From Meishania litoralis (GTDB taxonomy: Bacteria; Bacteroidota; Bacteroidia; Flavobacteriales; Flavobacteriaceae): DNA of 64,000 bases. The position numbers were made by a program, and so were the translations under genes. Location of the stretch: NCBI RefSeq assembly GCF_042611095.1, contig NZ_JBHFPV010000001.1, positions 1,860,001 to 1,924,000 of the forward strand, given 5' to 3'. The notes beneath the pieces are model-generated. The model was given only the letters and a program-made list of their open reading frames with translations, was not told the DNA's origin and made no database searches. Below, in pieces: positions 44,191-54,291 of this stretch (positions are counted from its first letter, which is position 1; the number at the start of each line of letters is the position of its first letter).

Positions 44191-45102
44191 TTAAGAAAGA
44201 ACCATTTGGGAATAGGGTATGATCGTTTCATACCCTTTTTCTTTGAAATAATCGGGTGTCCGGTTATCTCCGGTAGCCAATATAAAATCGCCTCCCCAGG
44301 CCCCTAGACTTTTTATAGCCCCTGAATAGTCAGAAAACAATTTTTCGCCCACGGGTTTGAGATTGAGCGCTCGAGACAGTAAGTCTTCGTGTTTGGAGAT
44401 CAACTCTTCGAAGAGGTTTAATTTTTTACATTTAAGTAGTTGCAAAGAAACGTCAGAGAGGCTATTGATCAGTTCTATTTGGTCGAAATGTTTTTTTCTA
44501 TAGTCAGCAATGCCCTCGCGACTGTTTTGCTTTTTGTTGAGATGTATGAAAAAAAGACGGTCCTTGAATGGAGGGTCGTAGTGAACGACTTTTGTTTTAG
44601 GACGCGAATCTTCAAGCCAAAACAACACTGGGGAATCATTTTGGGCACAGGCGATGTCATATCCACTACCTCCAAAGGTTTTTGCTAATAATGCATAGGG
44701 ATCTACGCCCGACCATTGCGCGATGTTATTGATTAGGGTAGATGAAGTGCCGAGTCCCCAATTTTGAGAAAATGTAAGCTTTGTTTCAACTCTTAGTCCA
44801 CCAGGCTCTACTAAAAATTTAGGATTCAAACCTTTTGCTTGTCGCAGTATTGCGATCAAGGTTTTTGATATTTTGGCATCGGAACTTGAAACTTCGGCGA
44901 ACGACAACAATTCATAACGACCTTCGAACCAAATATTTCCTTTTTCATCAATACTCTTCCAATGTAGCATTGCTGAATCCTCTTCGGTCACATTCAACGA
45001 TTGGCCAAATTTGGTCGGCACCGCTAAACCCTTTGCCCCATCTAAAATGGCATATTCGCCTGATAACAAAAGCTTCCCGTTGCTGTAAAAGTTTTTTGTC
45101 AT
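44191..45102 (-). CDS. GYDIA-family GHMP kinase
   Basis: 303 residues. Opening YSNGKLLLSGEYAIL, ATP loop NWGLGTSSTLINN (~112-124) and the signature GGSGYDIACAQND give the GYDIA subfamily. It overlaps HMG-CoA reductase by 4 bp, placing it in the mevalonate pathway. Phosphomevalonate kinase activity is the natural guess because no conventional pmk gene is seen in the window, but this is inference. Confidence 0.8.
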   Translation of the reverse strand: MTKNFYSNGKLLLSGEYAILDGAKGLAVPTKFGQSLNVTEEDSAMLHWKSIDEKGNIWFEGRYELLSFAEVSSSDAKISKTLIAILRQAKGLNPKFLVEPGGLRVETKLTFSQNWGLGTSSTLINNIAQWSGVDPYALLAKTFGGSGYDIACAQNDSPVLFWLEDSRPKTKVVHYDPPFKDRLFFIHLNKKQNSREGIADYRKKHFDQIELINSLSDVSLQLLKCKKLNLFEELISKHEDLLSRALNLKPVGEKLFSDYSGAIKSLGAWGGDFILATGDNRTPDYFKEKGYETIIPYSQMVLS

Positions 45103-46421
45103 TTGCCATTTCTCAAGGCTTCAAAAGCATCGACCACGGCACTATGCGAGGCAGTATGGTTTTTGAAGTGTTCGGTCAGGTTCTTTTTTTCTTCTTGGGT
45201 GGCGCCCAATTGATTAAGAATGTTCAACAGGTGCATTTTCATATGGCCTTCTTGTATGCCCGTTGTAACCAGCGAACTTACCGCGGCAAAGTTTTGTGCA
45301 AGGCCGGCAACGGCAACAATTTGCATTAACTTTTCAGCCGTAGGCCTTTGTAAGATTTCGAGGGCCAGTTTTACCAAAGGATGAAGTGAGGTTAGTCCGC
45401 CGACCGTGCCCAAAGCCAAGGGCAATTCGATCCAAAAATGAAAAATATCACCCCTGATCTCCGCATGGGTCAGGCTGGTATATTTTCCATCTTTGGCGGC
45501 ATAGGCATGTATTCCCGCTTCCACTGCCCTAAAATCATTGCCCGTGGCCAATACGACCGCATCGATACCGTTCATAATACCCTTGTTATGGGTTACCGCC
45601 CTATGGGGCTCGACCTTGGCAATGTCGATGGCCCGTACCATTTTATCTGCGAACGCTTTCGGTGAAATCGAATTCGGAACTTTTAATTCTTTGACAGGGC
45701 AACTGACCTCTGCCTTCACAAGGCAATCGGGTACATAGTTGCTCAGAATGCCCATTACGATTTCGATATGCTTTTCTTTTTCGGTAAATTGACCAAAAAG
45801 TAGCGCTTGTTCCTTAAAGGTTTTGCCAAATTGTTCGAGGCATGAATTGATGAAATTCGCCCCCATGGCATCCAGGGTTTCAAAAGTACAGTGCAACTGA
45901 TAGTAACCCTTTATTTGAGCCGTCTTGTCGCGCAGTTCAATATCGACTATACCTCCTCCGCGCCCCTCCATATTTTTTGTGATCGGCCTTGCATCGGCCC
46001 TTAATTTTGGTTTTACCTCGAGGAAGAATTTTTTAAGTTTCGATGGATTGCCGTAATAGTTAAAATGTACCTGCCCTATTTTCTGGGTTCCGAGTACGAC
46101 GGTCTTGAATCCGCCGCGATCCAGCCAAAATTTAGCGGCCCGACTGGCCGCTGCAACCACCGAGCTTTCTTCAATGGCCATTGGAATCGCGTATAACTTG
46201 CCATTTATCAAAAAATTCGGCGCAATGCCAAAAGGCAGGTAATAATTGGTTATCGTGTTTTCGATGAACTCATCGTGTAATTTTTGAAGCTCGATGTCCT
46301 CGTTCCAATAGTTTTTCAAGATTCTTTTTGCGGCCTTTGGATCGGGGGTGAAGTTGTTGGCCAACCAATCGATTTTTTCTTCTTTGGTCAGTTTGGAAAA
46401 TCCTTCGATAGGCTTTGTCAT
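45099..46421 (-). CDS. mvaA: Hydroxymethylglutaryl-CoA reductase, class II type
   Basis: 440 residues. EESSVVAAASRAAKFW carries the catalytic Glu, THNKGIMNGIDAV the Lys and ATGNDFRAVEAG the Asp; the C-terminal region has HMKMHLLNI. Class II enzymes are often named degradative, but in Flavobacteriaceae with mevalonate genes the role is biosynthetic: HMG-CoA to mevalonate. Its upstream part diverges from the DPP IV gene. Confidence 0.9.
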   Translation of the reverse strand: MTKPIEGFSKLTKEEKIDWLANNFTPDPKAAKRILKNYWNEDIELQKLHDEFIENTITNYYLPFGIAPNFLINGKLYAIPMAIEESSVVAAASRAAKFWLDRGGFKTVVLGTQKIGQVHFNYYGNPSKLKKFFLEVKPKLRADARPITKNMEGRGGGIVDIELRDKTAQIKGYYQLHCTFETLDAMGANFINSCLEQFGKTFKEQALLFGQFTEKEKHIEIVMGILSNYVPDCLVKAEVSCPVKELKVPNSISPKAFADKMVRAIDIAKVEPHRAVTHNKGIMNGIDAVVLATGNDFRAVEAGIHAYAAKDGKYTSLTHAEIRGDIFHFWIELPLALGTVGGLTSLHPLVKLALEILQRPTAEKLMQIVAVAGLAQNFAAVSSLVTTGIQEGHMKMHLLNILNQLGATQEEKKNLTEHFKNHTASHSAVVDAFEALRNGK

Positions 46422-46574
46422 AAAGTACTTGGTTTCGTGATAAAGATAAGCATAAACCTGAAAAAGGGACTCTTATGTTCGCTTGACCCCTTATTGTATT
46501 TTAATGGTAAAGGTTATATTATCTGCAAAATTATCACTAAACTTGACCGATTTAATCCAATTTTTAACAAACTA

Positions 46575-48740
46575 ATGCGAAAAATAGTATTACTGGGTTT
46601 TATAGGGGTCTTTTTTTTGACATCTGCACATTCCCAAAACAAACAAATAACCGTAGAAGATATCTACCAAGGCACCTTTGGCACCGAAGGTCTTGACGCC
46701 CTGCGATCGCTCAACAATGGCAAGGAATATACTGTTTTGAACTATGACCGTGTAAGTAAGGCAAGTTCGATCGACATGTATGATTATACCACCTTGTCCA
46801 AAGTCCGGACTATAGTTTCTTCGGCAGATTTGAAAGGGGTGTCTAACTTCACCTCCTATGAATTTAGTACAGATGAAAGTAAAATTCTTTTGGCCACAGA
46901 AGTCGAGTCTATTTTTAGGCGTTCTACTTTGGGCGTTTTCTTCGTTTATGATATTGGCTCAAAGACCGTAATCCAAATCTCGGATTCGAAAATTCAAGAG
47001 CCTTCACTATCGCCTGATGGCACCCAAGTTGCCTATGTTCTTGATAATAATATTTACCTTTTCAACATAGCCGATAAGACCACGAAACAATTGACGACCG
47101 ATGGCGTCAAGAACAAAATAATCAATGGTGTTACCGATTGGGTCTATGAAGAGGAGTTTGCTTTCGTTCGGGCTTTTGAATGGAATTCCGATGGTACCAA
47201 AATCGCGTTTCTTCGCTTTGATGAGACCGATGTTCCCGAATTTTCCATGGATGTCTATGGTGCCGAACTCTATCAAAAGCCATATGTGTTCAAGTACCCG
47301 AAAGCGGGCGAGAAAAATGCGATGGTGACTTTGCACACGTACGACCTTTCTTCGAAAAGTATTTCGAATGTTGATTTGGCCGACGCATACTATATTCCTC
47401 GAATAAAGTGGATGAAAAACCCCGATCAACTAAGTGTACAGACAATCAACCGTCATCAAAACCATTTACGGTTGCACCGGGTCAATACAAAAGACAATAG
47501 CATTGATCTGTTATTGGAAGAAAAAGACGAAGCTTATGTCGATATTCACGATAACCTTACTTTTTTGGCCGATGACAGTTTGATATGGTCAAGTGAAAAA
47601 GATGGATGGAACCATATTTATCTGCATGATAAGAACGGCCGATTGGTTGAACAGGTTACCAAAGGCCCTTGGGAGGTAACGGCCTATTATGGCTATGACC
47701 CTAAAAAAGACAAAATATACTATCAATCTACCGAAAATGGTTCTATAAACAGGGGTGTTTATAGTGTTTCCAGTAATGGTAAGAACAAAAAGGAATTGGC
47801 AACCGCGTTGGGAACTAACAGTGCTGATTTCAGTGCCGACTTCACGTATTTCATCAATACTTTTTCAAGCGCCGCCACACCGCCTGAATATACATTGCAC
47901 AGGGCGTCGAACGGCAAAAAGTTGAAGGATATCAAAGACAATAATAACCTTCTTAATAATTTAAAAGGTTATGTTACCTCCCCAAAGGAATTTTCCACCA
48001 TAGCCATCAATGGTAACGATTTGAACATGTATATGGTCAAGCCCAAAGATTTTGATGCCTCTAAAAAATACCCGATGTTAATGTTTCAATATAGCGGTCC
48101 GGGATCACAACAAGTTGCGAACCGATGGATGGCAGCCAATGACTACTGGCACCAGATGTTGGCCCAAATGGGCTACATAATTGTGTGCGTCGACGGTAGG
48201 GGCACAGGTCTTAAGGGTAGAGACTTCAAAAAGGTCACGTATTTGAATTTGGTAAAGTATGAGACCGAAGACCAGATCTCCGCTGCCAAAAAGTTGAGCG
48301 AGCTACCTTATATCGATGAAGAGCGTACTGGAATTTGGGGTTGGAGTTTTGGCGGGCATATGGCCACAAATTGCATATTGAAAGGCAATGATGTCTTTGA
48401 AATGGCGATTGCTGTGGCACCGGTTACAAGTTGGCGATTCTACGATACCATCTATACCGAGCGATTCATGCGAACACCTGAAGAGAATCCGAATGGGTAC
48501 GATGACAATTCGCCTTTCAACTATCCTGAGCTTTTACAAGGAAAATATTTGTTGGTACATGGATCTGGTGACGATAACGTTCACGTACAGAACAGTATGC
48601 GAATGATCGAGGCATTGGTTCAGGCGAATAAACAGTTCGATTGGGCGATATATCCTGATAAGAACCATGGCATTTATGGCGGCAATACCCGAATACATCT
48701 CTTTACCAAATTGACCGATTTTGTAAAAGAAAACTTGTAA
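46575..48740 (+). CDS. Dipeptidyl peptidase IV family (S9) peptidase
   Basis: 721 residues from the ATG at 46575, which begins a signal peptide (KIVLLGFIGVFFLTSAHSQ); the frame is open further upstream but antisense to HMG-CoA reductase. An eight-bladed propeller (~45-480) precedes the alpha/beta-hydrolase domain with nucleophile S591 in GWSFGG, Asp in GSGDDNVH and His in DKNHGIYG. A double-Glu YEEEFAF motif in the propeller matches the DPP IV N-terminus anchor. It releases dipeptides in the periplasm, which the next gene can import. Confidence 0.88.
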   Translation: MRKIVLLGFIGVFFLTSAHSQNKQITVEDIYQGTFGTEGLDALRSLNNGKEYTVLNYDRVSKASSIDMYDYTTLSKVRTIVSSADLKGVSNFTSYEFSTDESKILLATEVESIFRRSTLGVFFVYDIGSKTVIQISDSKIQEPSLSPDGTQVAYVLDNNIYLFNIADKTTKQLTTDGVKNKIINGVTDWVYEEEFAFVRAFEWNSDGTKIAFLRFDETDVPEFSMDVYGAELYQKPYVFKYPKAGEKNAMVTLHTYDLSSKSISNVDLADAYYIPRIKWMKNPDQLSVQTINRHQNHLRLHRVNTKDNSIDLLLEEKDEAYVDIHDNLTFLADDSLIWSSEKDGWNHIYLHDKNGRLVEQVTKGPWEVTAYYGYDPKKDKIYYQSTENGSINRGVYSVSSNGKNKKELATALGTNSADFSADFTYFINTFSSAATPPEYTLHRASNGKKLKDIKDNNNLLNNLKGYVTSPKEFSTIAINGNDLNMYMVKPKDFDASKKYPMLMFQYSGPGSQQVANRWMAANDYWHQMLAQMGYIIVCVDGRGTGLKGRDFKKVTYLNLVKYETEDQISAAKKLSELPYIDEERTGIWGWSFGGHMATNCILKGNDVFEMAIAVAPVTSWRFYDTIYTERFMRTPEENPNGYDDNSPFNYPELLQGKYLLVHGSGDDNVHVQNSMRMIEALVQANKQFDWAIYPDKNHGIYGGNTRIHLFTKLTDFVKENL

Positions 48741-48760
48741 TAAACCAATCATAAGATCTT

Positions 48761-50293
48761 ATGGAAACCAAAAATGAATATACCGATCAAGAGCAAATGT
48801 TCGGCCATCCCAAAGGTTTGTTCTATCTCTTTTTCGCCGAGCTGTGGGAACGTTTTAGTTTTTATGGTATGCGTGCCTTGCTTACCCTTTATATGGTCAA
48901 TGTTATCTTCGAAGCATTGGCCGAGCGCGATTTTGCAACGGCCGCGGTTTATGCTTCATACGGATCGTTGGTGTATGCATCAACGGTGATTGGGGGCAAA
49001 ATATCAGATCAGATTTTGGGTATGCGCAATTCCATTTTTTTAGGAGGCATATTGATGGCCCTTGGGCACTTCGTTCTGGCCATTGAGAACAATATGGCGT
49101 TCTTTTTGGCCTTGTCGCTCATCATCGTTGGTAATGGGTTTTTTAAGCCGAACATCTCAACTTTTGTTGGCACTTTATATGAAAAGGGAGATCCCAAAAA
49201 AGATTCGGGATTTACGATATTTTATATGGGAATCAATATTGGAGGCTGGGTAGCCCCGCTCTTGTGTGGTTGGTTGGCGGCAAAATATGGATGGCATTAT
49301 GGTTTCGGTTTGGCCGGAATCGGGATGCTAACGGGACTTATATTTTTCTGGAGCGGTATCAAAAAGAACGTTTTTGGAAATCGAGGGCTTCCTCCTAATG
49401 AAGAAGTAATGGACAAAAAAATAGTTGGAATTCCGCAAGGTATTCTTGTTCCGATCTTGGCCGTTATGGCCGTACCTTTGATAGCTTTTCTATTGTCCTC
49501 GTACGAATCTGTCGCAACAGAGGGTATGTTCGCCGGCCAGAATATAGTAAATGTCATATTCACGGGTATTGGTATTACGGTTCTCGCGTACTTGGCCTAT
49601 ATCATGTACAAAGCTTCCCTTGATGAGCGTAAAAAATTATTCGTTGCAGTGCTGCTTACATTTTTCATGACCATTTTTTGGGGATTTCATGAGCTTTCGG
49701 GGAGTGTAATAACACTCTTCGCTGCAAGAAATATTGATTTGGAGGGAATAATGACCGCCGCACAGACTAATTCTTTGAACTCAATGTTCATAATAATTTT
49801 AGCGATTCCTATTTCAATGATGTGGACATGGTTGAGCAAGAAAAAATCGAATCCAAGAACCCCTTATAAATTCGGTTTGGGATTGTTGTTCGCTGGAATT
49901 AGTTTCTATGTTTTGGCGATTAGCGGAGCAAGTGCCAACGACAATGGTTTAGTGCCATTTGCTTATCTTTTGTTGATGTATTTTCTGCTTTCTGTCGGTG
50001 AGTTGTTCATGTCACCGGTCGGCCTTTCGAAGATGACCGATTTGGCACCTCTGCGCTTTATAGCCTTTATTATGGGGGTTTGGTTTTTATCATCGGCTTT
50101 TGCATTTCAGATTGTAGGGTTTATTGGCAAACAATTGGCAATCGAAAGTACTGACAAGAACATTGGGGGATTGGAAACCTTGGGTGTTTACACCGATGGT
50201 TTTATGTTAATAGCCAAATATGCGCTAGGAGCCGGATTGATTGTGCTCGTAACATCTCCATTGATTAAAAAGCTGATGGGCAAGATACATTGA
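48761..50293 (+). CDS. Proton-dependent oligopeptide transporter (POT/PTR family)
   Basis: 510 residues with about 14 helices. LWERFSFYGMRALLTLYM is the PTR signature (ExxERFxYYG) and GNGFFKPNISTFVG the second. It takes up di- and tripeptides with protons. It starts 20 bp after the DPP IV gene, an arrangement that makes dipeptides and then imports them. Confidence 0.9.
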   Translation: METKNEYTDQEQMFGHPKGLFYLFFAELWERFSFYGMRALLTLYMVNVIFEALAERDFATAAVYASYGSLVYASTVIGGKISDQILGMRNSIFLGGILMALGHFVLAIENNMAFFLALSLIIVGNGFFKPNISTFVGTLYEKGDPKKDSGFTIFYMGINIGGWVAPLLCGWLAAKYGWHYGFGLAGIGMLTGLIFFWSGIKKNVFGNRGLPPNEEVMDKKIVGIPQGILVPILAVMAVPLIAFLLSSYESVATEGMFAGQNIVNVIFTGIGITVLAYLAYIMYKASLDERKKLFVAVLLTFFMTIFWGFHELSGSVITLFAARNIDLEGIMTAAQTNSLNSMFIIILAIPISMMWTWLSKKKSNPRTPYKFGLGLLFAGISFYVLAISGASANDNGLVPFAYLLLMYFLLSVGELFMSPVGLSKMTDLAPLRFIAFIMGVWFLSSAFAFQIVGFIGKQLAIESTDKNIGGLETLGVYTDGFMLIAKYALGAGLIVLVTSPLIKKLMGKIH

Positions 50294-52321
50294 TTATGGT
50301 ATATCAATGAAGTAATATGCTCCCTTTTCACCTGTATAGTGAAAGGGGAGTCTTCTTTTTTTACAAGTCGTTCTCCAGCGTTCGATATCGCTTTTATAGT
50401 TGCTTCCGTCGGCGATCAAACTTTTAGGGTGCAAAGAATCGATCAGTCTTTCAAGATTAATTTTGGGTGATTCGGTAAGTACGATGTAATCCATTGGTTC
50501 AGAGGTCGGGCCATATACTCCAAGACTGTCGATAATCAACAAATTATTGCCCCTAAAAGAATAACTGTTCTTCAGTTCTTGATATCCAACGGAATCGATT
50601 CGTTCAGCGACTTTATAATCGGCGGCCAAGCGGGCCGCTTCGTTTTTTTTGTTGGTCATAAGGGTCAGTCGATTTCCATTATGGTGCATTAAAACAGAAT
50701 TACGGGTTTGATGCGCCAATATCAACTTTGTCGTTCGGGCGGTGCGATGAGAGGTACGGAGCATCCAAAGTTGGAAACCGATAACCAAGGCCAATAGGGT
50801 CGCGGCTCTTTTAAAGGATACTTTTGTGCTTATCATAAGTAGATAAAACATAATCGCGTAGACCAATAGCAATTGAACATGATCAAAAGAAATGTCCTTA
50901 AAAATAAAAGCTTCGCGTTGGGCGACCCATTCGACGACCTTATTCATTGAACCAATGGCAAAATCATAGATTTTGACCAACGCATCGGGCAGTATATTGA
51001 AAAGGGAGAGTAAAATGACCAAGATACCAAGACCTAAAATCAATCCTAAGAACGGTACGATCAAGAGGTTCGAAACAAAGAAAAGACCAGGAAACTGGTG
51101 AAAATAATAAAGACCGATAGGCAATACCCCTAACTGAGCCGCTATACTAACCGACAATAATTGCCACACTTTTCGAGTAAACCAATTCTTGGGATGCCAT
51201 AATTTCTGAAATAATGGATAAATTCGAACAATGGCAAAAACAGCGGCGTAACTCATTTGAAACCCGACCTGGAACAAAAGTTTTGGGTCATAGACCAATA
51301 AAATGAAAAACATCGAAAGGGCGAGAATGTTGAAAGTATTGCCCGGTCTGTTCAAAAATAGGGCATAGGCCACGAACGTGAACATGGTGACCGCCCTGAC
51401 AATAGAAGCGGACAAGCCTGCTAAAAAGGCAAACCCCCAAAGCAACAGAAGCGTAACTATTAGTTTAATGGTTTTTCCCTTGGGTAGATATTCCAAAGGC
51501 CTTAACAAGAACTGTAGTAGAAATAGCAAGATACCGATATGCAATCCCGATACGGCTAAAATATGAACGGCCCCTGCATTTTTATAGTTATTATAAGTCT
51601 CTACCGATATATCGTGGCGCTGCCCCAAAAGCAACGCCTGTATAATGGCCAATTCTTCATTCCCAAAATCAGAGGTTTTCAATTTTGAAATGATCTTATT
51701 TCGAAAAGATGCGGCCACCCCATAAAGTGTTGGCGATTGATTTTTTAAAACGATATAGTTACTATTATTCAGTCGTAACTGATGTGAAATGCCTAGATTT
51801 TTAAGGTAATTTTTGTAATCGAATTGATGTGGGTTCAAAGCAGGCCCGATTTCTTCGGCTTGGCCAAAGGAAATGAGTTCATCATCCACCTCAAATGGCG
51901 ACACTGCGGTATCTTTGGGCAAACTCAGTAATACTTTTCCTGATGCTCTATGGTTTTCGAGACGATGTACTTCGGCAATATAGCGCGCTGAAAAGGTGGT
52001 AGGTTTCATGACCTCCAAAATCTTCAATCGCCATTTTACGTCATAGCCTGAAATCCGGTATGAATAATGATCATCATAATTTTCGGGCGTCGCCAGTGAT
52101 ATTGAAAGCACGCCTAAACTAATAGTGGTCAAGAAGACCATGATTGCGAACAGATGTGCTTCTTTTCTTTTGTTCCTAATGAATATCCACCCCAATACGG
52201 CAAGGAAGAAAACTGTCAAGGTAGAAGAAATGATAATTCCAAAATGTAAATAGTGACCCAAAAGAATACCTAAAATGAGGTATATCGTCAATTTTACCGG
52301 GATGAATCGGAATAGCTGCAT
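50294..52321 (-). CDS. comEC: ComEC/Rec2 family DNA uptake channel
   Basis: 675 residues. N-terminal DUF4131 region (~20-190), the ComEC membrane domain (~225-500) with AVSGLHIGILLFLL, and a C-terminal ~150-residue region that is a reduced, probably inactive metallo-beta-lactamase-like domain lacking HxHxDH. The family forms the inner-membrane channel for DNA uptake. It converges with the POT gene with zero spacing; the terminator of that gene lies inside its 3' coding end. Confidence 0.82.
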   Translation of the reverse strand: MQLFRFIPVKLTIYLILGILLGHYLHFGIIISSTLTVFFLAVLGWIFIRNKRKEAHLFAIMVFLTTISLGVLSISLATPENYDDHYSYRISGYDVKWRLKILEVMKPTTFSARYIAEVHRLENHRASGKVLLSLPKDTAVSPFEVDDELISFGQAEEIGPALNPHQFDYKNYLKNLGISHQLRLNNSNYIVLKNQSPTLYGVAASFRNKIISKLKTSDFGNEELAIIQALLLGQRHDISVETYNNYKNAGAVHILAVSGLHIGILLFLLQFLLRPLEYLPKGKTIKLIVTLLLLWGFAFLAGLSASIVRAVTMFTFVAYALFLNRPGNTFNILALSMFFILLVYDPKLLFQVGFQMSYAAVFAIVRIYPLFQKLWHPKNWFTRKVWQLLSVSIAAQLGVLPIGLYYFHQFPGLFFVSNLLIVPFLGLILGLGILVILLSLFNILPDALVKIYDFAIGSMNKVVEWVAQREAFIFKDISFDHVQLLLVYAIMFYLLMISTKVSFKRAATLLALVIGFQLWMLRTSHRTARTTKLILAHQTRNSVLMHHNGNRLTLMTNKKNEAARLAADYKVAERIDSVGYQELKNSYSFRGNNLLIIDSLGVYGPTSEPMDYIVLTESPKINLERLIDSLHPKSLIADGSNYKSDIERWRTTCKKRRLPFHYTGEKGAYYFIDIP
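50320..50362 (+). terminator. Rho-independent terminator of the POT gene, inside comEC
   Basis: A 12-bp stem (50320-50331 with 50339-50350, one G.U pair, 7-base loop) is followed by TCTTCTTTTTTT. It lies 27 bp after the POT stop, within the C-terminal codons of the convergent comEC. Confidence 0.75.
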
Positions 52322-52362
52322 CGGGTCGGTTTACGCCCTAAAGTAGGAAAAAACAAACAATT

Positions 52363-52932
52363 TTAGAGAACGCGGGTCGCCTTGACGAAAGCGTAGTTCC
52401 AATATCCTTCCCGTAAAGAAGAAACGATGACACCCCTTGAAGTGGATGCATGAATGAATTTTATGTCATCACCTTCCACCGCAACGACCATGCCCACATG
52501 ATTGATACGTCTTTTGCGCTTACTGGTCTTAAAGAACAGAAGATCTCCCTTTTTGACTTTATTTATTCGAATTCGGCGACCTTCCTCGGCCATTTGATAC
52601 GAAATTCGCGGCAATGCTATATCATGCTCGCCGAAGGATACGTAAAGCAGTCCGGAGCAGTCCATTCCCTTTTTTGTGGTACCTCCATATTTGTATCGGG
52701 TACCTGAATAGGTAAGAGCCGTATTGATGATCTTGTCGGCGACAGGGCCGTTAGGTGACGAATTGTCTTCATGATCCGATTCATCGATTTCGACGGTCTT
52801 TGATTCGGATGCCTCGACAGTTACCTTTCGGGTTTCGCCAAAGGACTTATTCTTGCTGTACGAAGTCTTCTTTTTATAGGTACCACAGTTTACTACCAAA
52901 AGACCCAAAAAAATATAAACGATTTTTCGCAT
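52363..52932 (-). CDS. NlpC/P60 (C40) peptidoglycan endopeptidase, lipoprotein
   Basis: 189 residues. Lipoprotein signal VYIFLGLLVVNC, a ~50-residue Ser/Glu/Asp-rich linker, then an NlpC/P60 domain with catalytic Cys in MDCSGLLYVS, His in INHVGMVV and a third polar residue in FIHAS. It cleaves D-Glu-diamino-acid bonds in cell-wall peptides. A -7 box lies just upstream. Confidence 0.85.
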   Translation of the reverse strand: MRKIVYIFLGLLVVNCGTYKKKTSYSKNKSFGETRKVTVEASESKTVEIDESDHEDNSSPNGPVADKIINTALTYSGTRYKYGGTTKKGMDCSGLLYVSFGEHDIALPRISYQMAEEGRRIRINKVKKGDLLFFKTSKRKRRINHVGMVVAVEGDDIKFIHASTSRGVIVSSLREGYWNYAFVKATRVL

Positions 52933-52962
52933 TTTAAGGACGTTTTAGGCATCCTTCCGTTT

Positions 52963-52970
52963 CAAAATTA
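52963..52970 (-). promoter_or_regulatory. Bacteroidota -7 box before the NlpC/P60 gene
   Basis: Minus strand reads TAATTTTG, an exact TAnnTTTG match, 31 bases upstream of the ATG. No clear TTG element at the expected distance. The rest of the gap to lpxB (52971-53171) shows no supported feature. Confidence 0.45.
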
Positions 52971-53171
52971 AAGAAATTATTTAGAGAACCCATCTTGACT
53001 TTTTCCTACAGGCCAAAAATTGCTCTTTTGATTCTGCTTTTCGTCATGTTTTCTTTTCGTAGCCCAGATATGCAATTCAAGAATGTTTTCGATCAGTCTC
53101 AAAATGGCCGATTTTCGCTAAGATCAAAAAAGTCAAGGTGGGTTCGTAAAAGATTTTGTGGGGCCTGGCAA

Positions 53172-54290
53172 TTAATGCTTGATATTCTCAATGATCAAGC
53201 TTGCCGTTTTGGTACTGGCACCGGGCCCGCCCAGTTTTTCGGACAGTTCTTCGTATGCTTCCACTTGCTTTTTTCTATAAGGATCCCCAAGAATTTTCTT
53301 CAATTCGACCTTGATGTTTTGGGTGTTCAATTCGGTTTGGATCAGTTCTTTGACAACCTCTTTTTCCATGATCAGATTTACCAGTGATATATAGTCCAGG
53401 GTGATAATGCGTTTGGCGATTTGATACGATATCCAATTGGCGCGATAACAGACCACTTGTGGTACTTTGTAAAGTGCGGTTTCCAAGGTGGCCGTACCGC
53501 TGGTCACCAATGCGGCATCGGCCACACTTAGAAGGTCATATGTTTTGTTCGCAACAAAACCGACATTCGGATTATCTAAAAAAGGGGTGAAAAAATCACG
53601 CTCCAGACTGGGGGCTCCCGCTATCACGAACTCATATTCCGAAAAATCATCGACGACCGATAGCATTAATGAGAGCATTTTTTCAACTTCCTGTTTACGG
53701 CTTCCCGGAAGTAGGGCGATAATCGGTTTTTCTGGATCCAAATGATTTTCGGATCGAAATTGTTCAGGGTCGGGCCTTGTTTTTTGTGAGATCGCATCTA
53801 TTAAGGGGTGCCCCACAAAGTGTACCGGAAAACTATGTTTGCCCTCGTAAAATTGCTTTTCAAAGGGAAGAATGACATACATCGCATCAATATCTCTTTT
53901 GATATCATTGATCCTGCTTTCTCGTGAGGCCCATATTTGGGGTGAAATGTAGTAGTTGGTCAAAAAACCATGTCGTTTTGCCCATTTGGCAATTCGAAGG
54001 TTAAAGCCTGAAAAGTCTATAAAGATGATTACATCGGGCGAACATTGGGCAATATCGGCCTTGCAGAAAGCGATATTTTTTTTGATGGCACCAAGATTTT
54101 GAACGACTTCCAAGAAGCCCATAAAGGCCATTTCCTTATAATGCTTGACAAGTGTTCCACCTGCGCTTTGCATGAGGTCGCCCCCCCAACAACGCACTTC
54201 GGCGTAATTGTCTTGAGCCTTTAAGGCCTTAATCAGGTTGGAACCGTGCAAGTCTCCGGAAGCCTCACCGGCGATGATGTAGTATTTCAT
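53172..54290 (-). CDS. lpxB: Lipid-A-disaccharide synthase
   Basis: 372 residues, GT19. AGEASGDLHGSNLIKAL and LLPGSRKQEVEKML are the family signatures. It joins UDP-diacylglucosamine and lipid X to form the lipid A disaccharide on the inner membrane. It follows a small membrane gene by 1 bp and surE in the same operon. Confidence 0.92.
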   Translation of the reverse strand: MKYYIIAGEASGDLHGSNLIKALKAQDNYAEVRCWGGDLMQSAGGTLVKHYKEMAFMGFLEVVQNLGAIKKNIAFCKADIAQCSPDVIIFIDFSGFNLRIAKWAKRHGFLTNYYISPQIWASRESRINDIKRDIDAMYVILPFEKQFYEGKHSFPVHFVGHPLIDAISQKTRPDPEQFRSENHLDPEKPIIALLPGSRKQEVEKMLSLMLSVVDDFSEYEFVIAGAPSLERDFFTPFLDNPNVGFVANKTYDLLSVADAALVTSGTATLETALYKVPQVVCYRANWISYQIAKRIITLDYISLVNLIMEKEVVKELIQTELNTQNIKVELKKILGDPYRKKQVEAYEELSEKLGGPGASTKTASLIIENIKH

Positions 54291-54291
54291 A

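Noticed and set aside
46284..46574. 97-residue N-terminal extension of the DPP IV protein
   Set aside because: Antisense to HMG-CoA reductase and would hide a clean signal peptide beginning at 46575.
52995..53387. 130-residue plus-strand frame with a hydrophobic start
   Set aside because: Second half is antisense to lpxB; the signal-like start in the gap lacks a promoter and is probably chance.
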